DNA of 64,000 bases from Flavobacterium chungbukense (GTDB lineage: Bacteria; Bacteroidota; Bacteroidia; Flavobacteriales; Flavobacteriaceae). The translations under genes were made by a program, and so were the position numbers. How positions within the stretch are numbered: position 1 is the first letter of the stretch; each line of letters opens with the position of its first letter. The notes beneath the pieces are model-generated. The model ran no database searches. It worked only from the letters and a program-made list of their open reading frames with translations, and was not told the DNA's origin. Of this stretch, positions 34,751 to 42,914 are shown one piece after another. The stretch covers positions 930,001-994,000 of the forward strand of contig NZ_JAJGZV010000002.1 in assembly GCF_020805785.1 (NCBI RefSeq), given 5' to 3'.

Positions 34751-34784
34751 AAAAAGGCGCCAGAATTAAATCTTGCGCCTTTTT
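34751..34784. terminator. Bidirectional terminator between 33909 gene and guaB
   Basis: AAAAAGGCGC (34751-34760), 14-base loop, GCGCCTTTTT (34775-34784). A's on one side and T's on the other let it serve both convergent genes. Confidence 0.9.
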
Positions 34785-34806
34785 GCTTTATAGTAAAACT
34801 CTAAAA

Positions 34807-36279
34807 TTATCTAGAATAATTTGGAGCTTCTTTTGTAATTGTTACGTTGTGTGGGTGACTTTCAGTAATTCCACTTGATGTGATTCTAACAAATCGTCCA
34901 GACTCTTGTAAAGTAGGAATATCTTTTGAACCGCAATATCCCATACCTGCGCGAAGACCACCTATAAATTGAAGCATACTTTCGTTTAATTCCCCTTTGT
35001 AAGGAACACGTCCAACGATTCCTTCTGGAACTAATTTCTTAACATCATCTTCAACATCTTGGAAATAACGATCTTTAGAACCTGTTTGCATCGCTTCAAC
35101 AGATCCCATTCCACGATAAGATTTGAATTTTCTTCCTTCAAAAATGATAGTTTCTCCTGGAGATTCTTTTGTTCCTGCTAATAATGAACCTAACATTACA
35201 CAGTCAGCACCTGCTGCAATTGCTTTAGGAATATCCCCTGTATAACGAATTCCACCGTCAGCAATAACTGGTACTCCAGTTCCTTTGATTGCTGCAGCAA
35301 CTTCTAAAACTGCTGAAAATTGAGGAAAACCAACACCTGCAACAATACGTGTAGTACAGATAGAACCAGGTCCGATTCCAACTTTAACACCATCAGCACC
35401 ATTTTCTACTAAATATTTAGCAGCTTCTGGCGTTGCAATGTTTCCTACAATCACATCTATTTGAGGGAATTTTGCTTTTACTTCTTTCAATGTATTTACA
35501 ACACCTTCAGTATGTCCGTGAGCTGTATCGATAATAATTGCATCTACACCAGCCGCTACCAAAGCTTCAGCTCTTTGAACTGCATCTCCAGTAACTCCAA
35601 TTGCAGCTGCCACTCTCAAACGTCCAAAAGAATCTTTATTAGCGATTGGCTTTTGAGTTAATTTTGTAATATCTCTAAAAGTAATTAAACCAACTAATTC
35701 GTTTTTATCGTTTACAACTGGTAATTTTTCAATTTTATGACCTTGCAAAACAACTTCTGCCTGCTCTAGTGAAGTTCCTTCAGAAACTGTAACTAAGTTT
35801 TGGCTTGTCATTACTTCTGCGATTGGTCTTGCGCCATTTTTCTCGAAACGTAAGTCACGATTCGTTACAATACCTTTTAAGATTTTGTTTTCGTCAACGA
35901 TTGGAATACCACCGATTCCGAATTCTTTCATGGCATTTTTTGCATCAGCGATAGTAGAATTCATTGGTAATGTTACCGGATCGATAATCATTCCTGCTTC
36001 TGCACGTTTTACTTTTCGAACTTTTCCTGCTTGTTGTTCGATAGTCATATTTTTATGTAAAACACCAATTCCGCCTTCTTGCGCCATAGCGATTGCCATT
36101 GCACTTTCTGTTACCGTATCCATAGCAGCAGATACGATTGGAACGTTTAATGTGATGTTTCTTGAGAATTTTGATTTGATACTCACTTCGCGAGGAAGCA
36201 CATTCGAGTAGTTAGGTACTAATAATACATCGTCGTAAGTTAAACCTTCGCCGATAATCTTGGAGTTGTGTGCTATCAT
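34807..36279 (-). CDS. guaB: IMP dehydrogenase
   Basis: A 490-residue IMPDH, which oxidises IMP to XMP, the first step to GMP. Full length: N-terminal [14 protein letters not shown], two CBS domains (about 95-210), and the catalytic loop [11 protein letters not shown] with the active-site Cys near 304, then the [18 protein letters not shown] block and the YRGMGS flap. With purA in the same window, both branches from IMP are present. A TATATTTG -7 element precedes it. Confidence 0.97.
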   Translation of the reverse strand: MIAHNSKIIGEGLTYDDVLLVPNYSNVLPREVSIKSKFSRNITLNVPIVSAAMDTVTESAMAIAMAQEGGIGVLHKNMTIEQQAGKVRKVKRAEAGMIIDPVTLPMNSTIADAKNAMKEFGIGGIPIVDENKILKGIVTNRDLRFEKNGARPIAEVMTSQNLVTVSEGTSLEQAEVVLQGHKIEKLPVVNDKNELVGLITFRDITKLTQKPIANKDSFGRLRVAAAIGVTGDAVQRAEALVAAGVDAIIIDTAHGHTEGVVNTLKEVKAKFPQIDVIVGNIATPEAAKYLVENGADGVKVGIGPGSICTTRIVAGVGFPQFSAVLEVAAAIKGTGVPVIADGGIRYTGDIPKAIAAGADCVMLGSLLAGTKESPGETIIFEGRKFKSYRGMGSVEAMQTGSKDRYFQDVEDDVKKLVPEGIVGRVPYKGELNESMLQFIGGLRAGMGYCGSKDIPTLQESGRFVRITSSGITESHPHNVTITKEAPNYSR

Positions 36280-36305
36280 GTTGCAATTTCTAGTTGAATT
36301 GCGTG

Positions 36306-36313
36306 CAAATATA
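36306..36313 (-). promoter_or_regulatory. -7 element of guaB
   Basis: TATATTTG on the minus strand, perfect TAnnTTTG, 26 bp before the ATG at 36279. Confidence 0.55.
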
Positions 36314-36379
36314 GTGAATAAATTGCTAACTTGAATACTAAGTTATTCATAAATTTATCCTTACACGAATCGTCTTACA

Positions 36380-36568
36380 AAATTATAAACTCTAGCCCAG
36401 ATGGAAATGGAAAGCCACGAAAAGGCAAAAGACATTTTTTTCTGGTTTAAAAAAGCGACCAACGGAAGCTCTTTTTAAGCCTTGAAAAAAAGTGTTTTGC
36501 CTCGAGTGTTTGAAATGGACAGCTGGACACGAGCGATAGTGACTGACGAAGTAGTCAGCTCCTAATTC
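36380..36568. repeat. Intergenic element with AGCCC...GCTCCTAATT ends
   Basis: The 300-bp gap between guaB and the DUF5723 gene contains no ORF of note. It begins near CTCTAGCCCAGATGGAAATG and ends GTAGTCAGCTCCTAATTC, with GAAAGCCACGAAAAGG, GCGACCAACGGAAGCTC and a GACTGACGAAGTAGTCAG hairpin inside. From memory, elements with AGCCCCGAT and AGCTCCTAATT ends recur between genes in many flavobacteria. It could be a small RNA or a non-autonomous repeat. Its base composition is less A+T-rich than the surrounding gaps. Confidence 0.5.
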
Positions 36569-36580
36569 TAGTAATTTTTA

Positions 36581-37984
36581 TTACTCATCATCATGGTCTT
36601 GAAATACAAAATTAATTCCGAGTTGGAAAGTCGCACTGCTAGCTTTGGATAAATCTTTGTATTCTAAAACATTACCAAATAGCGCATAAATATTTACGGG
36701 TCCGAGTGTTCCTGCTAAACCTAAACCGATATTTTTATTTGAAAATGTATCAAAAGTATACGTTGCTTTTGCTTCTAATTTTCTAAAAATACTTCTTTTG
36801 TAAAATGCTGTTAAAGCTACCAAAGGCTCACGAGGTGCTGACATAGCAAATAATTGTGCTCCGACTGCATTCTTATAATAAGTATTAATTTTTCCTCGAC
36901 AATTACATTCGTCATCAGGACGAGCCTCTCCAAAAGAGTACTGTATAGAAGAATAAAACTTAGTCGGACGCCATGTAGTATACTTATTGTATAATGTATC
37001 TCTTGGTATGGCTTTATCGAATTCGTCAAAAATATCTTCTGGTTCGTCATTTCCTGCAAAATCAGGATTTACACCATTATATTGATAAGTTCCTTTGTAA
37101 GTAAGTGTTTCTATATCTTTTGATTGTCTTATAAAACCTAAATCTACTACACTTGCCGTTAACTGCAAATTCTTTTTAATATAATACGTAAATCCAGCAT
37201 CGACACCTAAACCTAAACTTCCGCTAAAGAAAGTATTATTGGCGATATCTCTGACTACATTTCCTTCGTATTCGTCTTTTGTGAATTTAGAAAGTCCAGA
37301 CGTTTTTAATTCTAAATCAGACGAAATGATTTGATTGTAAAGATTAGCATTTCCTGAATCCTGTCCTGTATAGATATAACCTGCATTTTTTGTTGATGTT
37401 GCATTTGCGCCACTTGAATAAATTTTGGCGCGGCCTCCGTAAACAAATTTTTCATTTACTTTTTTATGAAAACCAACATGCCAAACGGAAAGAACCTCAG
37501 CTTTCATGCTTAGATCTCCAAGATTAAACGATTTTCCGATGTAATTTCGATTTCCATCTAAAGCTAATATGGCCAAATCTTTTGGAACAAACATGAAAAA
37601 GTCAAATTCCTGATACAATCCGAATGAAATGTATGATTTACTTTCTCTTCCACCAATTCTAAATCCTCCAGAAAACACTTCCAATTGTTGATTGGTTACA
37701 ACTTTATCTCTGTTTGTTGATTGATTAATTACGTTTCTAACCTTTTGATTAAAATCGACTCCGTTGTTAGCAAACAAATCGTAAGCGGTAAAACTGCTTG
37801 ATCCAACATTTGCTGAAATTCCAGATAAAACTGGAAATCCAAAATAATATTTATAAGAAACGTCGGCTCCTGGATTTACCATGAGAGATTGCGGAATAGA
37901 CGTAAAATTATACAGTAATTCTTTATTTTGAGAAAAACAAGAAAGCTGAAAAATGAGGCAGACAATCAGATATATTTTTCTCAT
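36581..37984 (-). CDS. DUF5723 outer-membrane protein
   Basis: A 467-residue exported protein: signal peptide (IYLIVCLIFQLSCFSQ), then a barrel-like series of strands. FTSIPQSLMVNPGADVSYKYYFGFP near 27-51 is here noted by its core NPGAD, the typical start of DUF5723, a PorP/SprF-like family. SGGFRIGGRESKSYISFG follows near 125. Homologues are outer-membrane barrels often tied to cell-surface secretion and gliding, but no porPS or gld gene is nearby. It overlaps the upstream lipoprotein gene by 4 bases. Confidence 0.82.
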   Translation of the reverse strand: MRKIYLIVCLIFQLSCFSQNKELLYNFTSIPQSLMVNPGADVSYKYYFGFPVLSGISANVGSSSFTAYDLFANNGVDFNQKVRNVINQSTNRDKVVTNQQLEVFSGGFRIGGRESKSYISFGLYQEFDFFMFVPKDLAILALDGNRNYIGKSFNLGDLSMKAEVLSVWHVGFHKKVNEKFVYGGRAKIYSSGANATSTKNAGYIYTGQDSGNANLYNQIISSDLELKTSGLSKFTKDEYEGNVVRDIANNTFFSGSLGLGVDAGFTYYIKKNLQLTASVVDLGFIRQSKDIETLTYKGTYQYNGVNPDFAGNDEPEDIFDEFDKAIPRDTLYNKYTTWRPTKFYSSIQYSFGEARPDDECNCRGKINTYYKNAVGAQLFAMSAPREPLVALTAFYKRSIFRKLEAKATYTFDTFSNKNIGLGLAGTLGPVNIYALFGNVLEYKDLSKASSATFQLGINFVFQDHDDE

Positions 37985-38532
37985 TCAATTATTAAGTAAG
38001 CTGTTGCACTTGATTTTAATTTTAAACTCCCTAAACTCTGACTGTTTAGTGGAGTTCCTTCAGAAATTGCGACTCTGAAACCTATTTTTACGGTCTTTTT
38101 TAGGAGATCTAATCGTTGATTTTCAAAAACTTCTGTTGGAAATTTAATAACATTTGCGGTTCCTCTATAAGCAGGAACAGGGAAAGTTAGCGTTTGCAAT
38201 ACTTGATTATTAGCATCTAATAATTGCAGGCTTACTAAAAAAGCGCGATCGATGGTGTTTTCAATTTCAAAATTGAGTTCGGCTTTTTGCAGGTGTTCGT
38301 TAAAAAATTTATCTTTAAAAATATCAAAACCTCTTGAATCATCAGCAACATGGTTTCCACCATCGTCTACAAGTTTATTGGCTGGAATATCAAAATAAGC
38401 AAGATTAGCCAAAAAAGCAGGCTCTAACTTAAGATCCTTAATTTGATCGAAATCTAAATCACTTGAACATGAAGAAAATAAAAGTGATATAATTACTATT
38501 TTTAAAACTTTACTTAAGAAGTTTGATTTCAT
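37981..38532 (-). CDS. Lipoprotein of unknown function
   Basis: A 183-residue lipoprotein. From the ATG at 38532 the signal peptide leads to lipobox LLFSSC (Cys at about 22). The mature part has DFDQIKDLKLEPAFLANLAY followed by beta-rich sequence (AELNFEIENTIDRAFLVSLQLLD noted by its core). An ATG at 38577 would add 15 residues before the signal and is less likely. It is translationally coupled (ATGA) to the DUF5723 barrel gene, so the two products probably work together at the outer membrane. Confidence 0.75.
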   Translation of the reverse strand: MKSNFLSKVLKIVIISLLFSSCSSDLDFDQIKDLKLEPAFLANLAYFDIPANKLVDDGGNHVADDSRGFDIFKDKFFNEHLQKAELNFEIENTIDRAFLVSLQLLDANNQVLQTLTFPVPAYRGTANVIKFPTEVFENQRLDLLKKTVKIGFRVAISEGTPLNSQSLGSLKLKSSATAYLIIE

Positions 38533-38605
38533 GACAAAAGTATATCTATAAATGTAACGTCTAATGTTTACAATCATTATCTAAGTTAGTAAATATAACT
38601 ATTTA

Positions 38606-39472
38606 TTAATGGAACTTTCCGAACAATTTTGAAGCTTCATTATAAGCACTTTCAAAGCTTAGAGAATTTAAACCGGTAATTTTTTTATTAGCCGTAAAAT
38701 AAGAAACCAGTTTTTCTGTCGGCATATTTCCGGTCAATTTATCTGTTGCCATTGGACAGCCTCCAAAACCTTGGATCGCACCATCAAAACGAGTACAGCC
38801 TGCTTTTGCAGCTGCATCAATTTTTTCAAACCAGCTTTCAGGCGTTGTATGAAGATGTGCTCCAAACTCGATTTTGGGATATTTCGGAATTAAATCTGAA
38901 AACAAGTACGTAATTACTTCTGGTGTAGAAGTTCCGACAGTATCAGAAAGTGATAGAATCTTCACGCCCATTTCAGCGAGTTTTTCTGTCCACTCTGCAA
39001 CAATTTCAATATTCCATGGATCTCCATATGGATTTCCAAATCCCATAGAAAGATAAGTTACTACTTCTTTGTTTTTCTTATCTGCAACTTCTAAAATTTC
39101 TTCTAAAGTAATTAAAGATTCTGCAATCGTCTTGTGGGTATTACGCATTTGAAAATTCTCGGAAATAGAAAAAGGAAAACCCAAATACTGAATCTGTTCG
39201 TACGCCGAAGACGTGATTGCGCCTTGTGTATTTGCAATAATTGAAAGCAGTTTACTCGTTGTTTGAGATAAATCAAGCTGTTCTAAAACAGCTGCTGTAT
39301 CCTGCATCTGCGGAATAGCTTTTGGAGAAACAAAACTTCCAAAATCAATTGTATCAAATCCTACACGAAGCAATGCTTGTATGTATGTCACTTTATTTTT
39401 TGTCGGAATAAAAGTTTTGATGCCTTGCATGGCATCTCTTGGACATTCGATAATCTTGATTTCTTTATTCAA
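38606..39472 (-). CDS. Hydroxymethylglutaryl-CoA lyase-like protein
   Basis: A 288-residue TIM-barrel HMGL-like enzyme. HMG-CoA lyase splits HMG-CoA to acetoacetate and acetyl-CoA in leucine breakdown. The start ECPRDAMQG replaces the usual SPRDGLQ. Metal-ligand motifs GAHLHTTPES near 205 and GFGGCPMA near 239 (signature Cys) are present, with LSLSDTVG between. Length is standard. The nearby Leu dehydrogenase at 50224 is consistent with branched-chain amino acid use. It lies back to back with the satD operon. Confidence 0.88.
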   Translation of the reverse strand: MNKEIKIIECPRDAMQGIKTFIPTKNKVTYIQALLRVGFDTIDFGSFVSPKAIPQMQDTAAVLEQLDLSQTTSKLLSIIANTQGAITSSAYEQIQYLGFPFSISENFQMRNTHKTIAESLITLEEILEVADKKNKEVVTYLSMGFGNPYGDPWNIEIVAEWTEKLAEMGVKILSLSDTVGTSTPEVITYLFSDLIPKYPKIEFGAHLHTTPESWFEKIDAAAKAGCTRFDGAIQGFGGCPMATDKLTGNMPTEKLVSYFTANKKITGLNSLSFESAYNEASKLFGKFH

Positions 39473-39547
39473 AGCTTATTCATTTGTAAAGGCTAAGTTA
39501 GTTTCTTTTTTATTGAAATAAAAGATAATTTTAGCCGAATCAGAAAG

Positions 39548-39651
39548 TATTACAAAATAGTGTAATACCAAAAATAATTACCAAAAAGTGTAATAATTAA
39601 AAATATTACCCAAAAACGTAATAATAAAAAATATTACTTATATTTGTAATA
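39548..39651. promoter_or_regulatory. Four phased TATTAC-N8-GTAATA operator sites (28-bp iterons)
   Basis: Four 20-bp inverted repeats at 39548-39567, 39576-39595, 39604-39623 and 39632-39651. Each has TATTAC (AATTAC in the second), exactly 8 bases, then GTAATA. Start-to-start distance is exactly 28 bp each time. The last site encloses TATATTTG (39639-39646), a perfect -7 element, so a protein bound there would block transcription. They precede the satD-like gene by 32 bp. This is the layout of a cooperative repressor or activator array. Confidence 0.85.
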
Positions 39652-39672
39652 GAAAGTTGATGATTTTTTAAT

Positions 39673-39680
39673 TATATTTG
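39673..39680 (+). promoter_or_regulatory. Second TATATTTG before satD
   Basis: A second perfect TAnnTTTG ending 3 bp before the satD ATG at 39684. If used it would give a leaderless transcript or one starting inside the gene; the copy inside the fourth operator is more plausible. Confidence 0.3.
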
Positions 39681-39683
39681 ATT

Positions 39684-40298
39684 ATGACTAGTGTAATTAC
39701 CGGCGATATAATTGGTTCAAGACAGCAGCCATCTGAACATTGGGTTGAAGATTTAAAAAAAATTTTAACACCATTTGGTCCAACGCCAAGTCAATGGGAG
39801 ATTTACCGTGGAGATGAATTTCAAATTGAAGTTGCCAAACCAGAAGATGCCTTATTAGTTGCTATTTTGGTAAAGGCACATTTGAGAACATTAAAATCTG
39901 ATGCTCGTATGAGTATTGGTTTTGGAGACAAAACGCATCATTCGGAAAGAATCTCTCAAAGCAATGGCTCAGCATTTATTAATTCTGGTGAATTGTTTGA
40001 AACCTTAAAAAAGCAGAAAGTTACATTAGCTTTGCGAACGGGAAATTCAAATTTTGATGAAAACCTAAATTTAATGATTCAGCTTGCATTGACATTTATG
40101 GACACATGGCTGGTGCAATCTGCAGAATTTGTAGCGCTGGCAATAGAAAACCCGAACTTGTCACAAGAGGAATTAGGACAAAAACTAGGCATCAATCAAG
40201 CCGCAGTGAGCCGAAGACAGAAACGTGCTCAGTTTGATTTGGTCATGCAATTAGACAAATATTTTAGAACACAAATAAAACAACTTTCAGCATTATGA
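39684..40298 (+). CDS. SatD family protein with C-terminal helix-turn-helix
   Basis: A 204-residue SatD-family protein, named after a Streptococcus sat operon gene of unclear function. Visible motifs are TGDIIGSR (6-13), YRGDEFQ (41-47, D44), R75-M-SIGFG (75-81) and SNGSAFINSGELF (93-105). Their order and spacing resemble class III nucleotidyl cyclases (first metal Asp, GD hairpin, R-I-G-x-x-x-G, then G-x-x-V-N-x-A-x-R); the last Arg is not conserved, so ligand binding without catalysis is possible. Residues 159-180 (LSQEELGQKLGINQAAVSRR) form a helix-turn-helix. The ATG at 39684 is used instead of a TTG at 39678. It overlaps the DUF3307 gene by 4 bases. Confidence 0.85.
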   Translation: MTSVITGDIIGSRQQPSEHWVEDLKKILTPFGPTPSQWEIYRGDEFQIEVAKPEDALLVAILVKAHLRTLKSDARMSIGFGDKTHHSERISQSNGSAFINSGELFETLKKQKVTLALRTGNSNFDENLNLMIQLALTFMDTWLVQSAEFVALAIENPNLSQEELGQKLGINQAAVSRRQKRAQFDLVMQLDKYFRTQIKQLSAL

Positions 40299-41002
40299 TT
40301 TTATTTATAAAACTGCTTTTAGCGCATTTATTAGGCGATTTTATCTGGCAACCCAATTCTTGGGTAACGCATAAAGAAGCAAATAAACATAAAAGTGTTT
40401 ACCTATATCTTCATATTTTACTTCATGGAGTATTAGCAGCTGTTTTAGTAGGACAAATCAGTTTCATTCCGTACGCCATTTTTATTGCTGTAACTCATGG
40501 AATTATTGATTTAATCAAACTGAATTTTCAGAAACCAAAAACCAAACGCACTTGGTTTGTAGTAGACCAAATTGCCCATGTATTGATTTTAATTGGAATT
40601 ACTGCATTTCTTTATCAAGACAATGGATTTATCCATTTTTTGGTTATGAATGAATTTTGGATTTTAATAACGGGGTTTTTATTAGTAACAAAACCTACAT
40701 CAATTTTCATCAAAACCATTATTTCGATTTGGAGTCCGGAAAGCCAGAACAGCCATAAAGACAATTCTCTTGCCAATGCAGGAAATTACATTGGCATATT
40801 AGAACGTCTATTTGTAGTTTGTTTTATTTTGACAGGACATTTTGAGGCAATCGGTTTTTTATTGGCAACAAAATCTATTTTTAGATTCGGTGATTTAAAA
40901 GAAGCCAAAGACCGAAAACTTACTGAATATGTAATGATTGGAACGCTAATGAGTTTCGGAATTTCAATCTTAACCGGATTAGCAATTCAGGCGCTTCTTT
41001 AA
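40295..41002 (+). CDS. DUF3307 membrane protein (SatD partner)
   Basis: A 235-residue polytopic protein with about six hydrophobic segments. Conserved polar residues sit at membrane edges: [12 protein letters not shown] (about 8-19), [10 protein letters not shown] (25-34), HILLHG (38-43) and THGIIDLIK (63-71). The His/Asp pattern recalls YdjM/DUF457-like membrane metal hydrolases; that is inference. The gene is translationally coupled to satD through ATGA. Its last 24 bases overlap the end of pyrD on the other strand. Confidence 0.85.
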   Translation: MILFIKLLLAHLLGDFIWQPNSWVTHKEANKHKSVYLYLHILLHGVLAAVLVGQISFIPYAIFIAVTHGIIDLIKLNFQKPKTKRTWFVVDQIAHVLILIGITAFLYQDNGFIHFLVMNEFWILITGFLLVTKPTSIFIKTIISIWSPESQNSHKDNSLANAGNYIGILERLFVVCFILTGHFEAIGFLLATKSIFRFGDLKEAKDRKLTEYVMIGTLMSFGISILTGLAIQALL

Positions 41003-42034
41003 CAATTGCCCTAAAACTTTTTTATTGATTGCTTTTATCAAGGCTGGACCTTCATATATAAATCCCGTGTATAATTGCACTAAACTTGCTCCTGCATTTA
41101 GTTTTTCGATAGCATCGTCAGCAGAGTGAATTCCTCCTACTCCAATAATTGGAAATGCTTTATTGCTTTTTTCTGAAAGAAAACGAATTACTTCTGTAGA
41201 ACGTTTTGCTAATGGTTTTCCAGACAAACCTCCCATTTCAGATTGATTTGCAGATTGTAAACCATCTCTAGAAATTGTTGTATTGGTTGCAATTACACCC
41301 GCAATCTGAGTTGTTTTCACAATATCAATAATATCCAATAACTGCTCGTCTGTTAAGTCTGGAGCAATCTTTAAAAGAATTGGTTTTACTTTTTGAGTAC
41401 TAGTCTTTTGTTTTTCGACATTTCTATTTTGCAATGTCTGCAATAAAGCTGTCAACGGTTCTTTATCTTGCAAAGCTCTCAAATTTGGCGTATTTGGCGA
41501 ACTTACATTTACTACAAAATAATCTACATGATTAAACAATGCGTCAAAACAAATGATATAATCTTTAACAGCATCTTCATTATCGGTTACTTTATTCTTT
41601 CCGATATTTCCTCCAATCAAAACGCCCGAATTCTTTTTCAAACGTTCTACAGCTTCTAGAACACCTCCATTATTAAATCCCATTCGGTTAATAATAGCCT
41701 GATCTTCTTTTAAACGGAATAAACGTTTTTTAGGATTTCCTTCTTGTCCAACTGGCGTTACTGTTCCGATTTCGATAAAACCAAAACCAAAATCTCCTAA
41801 TTCTTTATATAGTTTGGCATCTTTATCAAAACCTGCTGCGAGTCCAACTGGATTTTTAAATTTGATTCCAAAAACTTCTCTTTCTAATCTAGAATCTTTT
41901 ACCTCATAAATTGATCTTATAATCGCCGAAACACCTGGAATTTTTGAAATGAATTTAACGAATGAAAAAGTAAAGTAATGTACTTCTTCAGGATCAAACC
42001 AGAAAAGTATCGGACGAATTATCAATTTATACAT
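40979..42034 (-). CDS. pyrD: Dihydroorotate dehydrogenase (quinone), class 2
   Basis: A 351-residue class 2 enzyme: N-terminal membrane-associating helix ([20 protein letters not shown]), then the FMN barrel with [11 protein letters not shown] near 63, NRMGFNNGG near 103, [12 protein letters not shown] with the catalytic Ser near 180, and [11 protein letters not shown] near 300. It oxidises dihydroorotate and feeds electrons to the quinone pool in pyrimidine synthesis. The ATG at 42034 is supported by a TAAATTTG promoter element at 42062; the ATG at 42064 would lie upstream of the transcript start. Confidence 0.95.
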   Translation of the reverse strand: MYKLIIRPILFWFDPEEVHYFTFSFVKFISKIPGVSAIIRSIYEVKDSRLEREVFGIKFKNPVGLAAGFDKDAKLYKELGDFGFGFIEIGTVTPVGQEGNPKKRLFRLKEDQAIINRMGFNNGGVLEAVERLKKNSGVLIGGNIGKNKVTDNEDAVKDYIICFDALFNHVDYFVVNVSSPNTPNLRALQDKEPLTALLQTLQNRNVEKQKTSTQKVKPILLKIAPDLTDEQLLDIIDIVKTTQIAGVIATNTTISRDGLQSANQSEMGGLSGKPLAKRSTEVIRFLSEKSNKAFPIIGVGGIHSADDAIEKLNAGASLVQLYTGFIYEGPALIKAINKKVLGQLLKKRLNC

Positions 42035-42061
42035 AAAAGTTGTGTTGTTGTTATTTGGCTG

Positions 42062-42069
42062 CAAATTTA
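42062..42069 (-). promoter_or_regulatory. -7 element of pyrD
   Basis: TAAATTTG on the minus strand, perfect TAnnTTTG, 27 bp before the ATG at 42034. Confidence 0.6.
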
Positions 42070-42180
42070 AATATTATAGTTTAAAAAGGTGCTTTTTTAC
42101 CAAAACAAATAATTTCAATTTTGTTCAATTCTTCAAAAGATAAAGTCCAAAATTTAATTTTTAAGGTTGCAAGTTATAAA

Positions 42181-42282
42181 ATGAAACCAGTTCAGGGATC
42201 TAAACAAACGCCTCAGGATTATTTATTACCTAATTTTGAGACATTTAAAAGAAATTCTTGTTGTTACTTTTTTTCACTTTAA
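42181..42282 (+). CDS. Possible 33-residue small protein or gene remnant
   Basis: An ATG-initiated ORF (MKPVQGSKQTPQDYLLPNFE at its start, then a CCYFF segment) ending 12 bp before the next gene's ATG. The first 20 residues look like the start of a real protein, but I do not recognise a family. It may be an upstream small ORF in the transcript of the barrel gene, or the truncated start of a lost gene. Low confidence. Confidence 0.3.
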   Translation: MKPVQGSKQTPQDYLLPNFETFKRNSCCYFFSL

Positions 42283-42294
42283 AAACTAGAATTC

Positions 42295-42891
42295 ATGCGA
42301 AATGAAACAAAAACAAGAAACGATATCCACTTTGGAAAAATGCTTTTTCTGACAACTCTTTTTCATTTGTCCTGTTTTACAAAAATTACTGCTCAAGAAA
42401 ATGAGGAAAAGACTTTTAGTCCGCATCATCAAATTGGTATATCGATCAATCACGTTCATGTTTTTGAAGGTCGCGATGACGAAGGAAACCGTGAAGTTTT
42501 GAGTCTGCCTGCTTGGGGATTAGATTATACTTTTCAGTTTCATAAAAAATGGGCAATTGGTCTTCATACTGATTTTATAATTGAAAAATTTAAGGTCGAA
42601 AAAAATCTTTCCAGCGGAGAAGATAAAGAAACTGTAGAACGAAGCTATCCAATTGCGCCTGCCTTAATGGGAATTTATAAACCAAATGAACATTGGAGTT
42701 TTCTTTTAGGTTTTGGAGGAGAATTTGCCAAAGAAGAAGATTTTTTCTTGACCAGAGCTGGAGTAGAATATGGATACGAACTTCCAAAAGACTGGGAAAT
42801 TTTCGGAACTGTCAGTTATGATTTTAAATGGAATGCCTATGACAGCTGGGGAATTGGTTTAGGAATCGCTAAAAACTTTGGAGGTAAATAA
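42295..42891 (+). CDS. Small outer-membrane barrel-like protein
   Basis: A 198-residue exported protein. The signal sequence is long (possible start at Met16; hydrophobic MLFLTTLFHLSCFTKITAQ). The mature part is a series of amphipathic strands (HQIGISINHVHVFEG, WAIGLHTDFIIEKF, WSFLLGFGGEFA, YELPKDWEIFGTVSYDF) ending in GLGIAKNFG, which fits an eight-stranded outer-membrane barrel. The family is not identified. It lies 23 bp before the porin gene, in one transcript. Confidence 0.65.
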   Translation: MRNETKTRNDIHFGKMLFLTTLFHLSCFTKITAQENEEKTFSPHHQIGISINHVHVFEGRDDEGNREVLSLPAWGLDYTFQFHKKWAIGLHTDFIIEKFKVEKNLSSGEDKETVERSYPIAPALMGIYKPNEHWSFLLGFGGEFAKEEDFFLTRAGVEYGYELPKDWEIFGTVSYDFKWNAYDSWGIGLGIAKNFGGK

Positions 42892-42914
42892 TTTGATATA
42901 AACCATCTAAGCTT

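Noticed and set aside
35885..36211. 108-residue ORF opposite guaB
   Set aside because: guaB is full length and conserved over this stretch.
39548..39651. Four regular repeats as a CRISPR array or plasmid origin iterons
   Set aside because: The units are palindromes with an 8-base spacer that is A-rich and no unique 30-bp spacers; no cas or rep genes are present, and they directly precede a gene with a DNA-binding domain.
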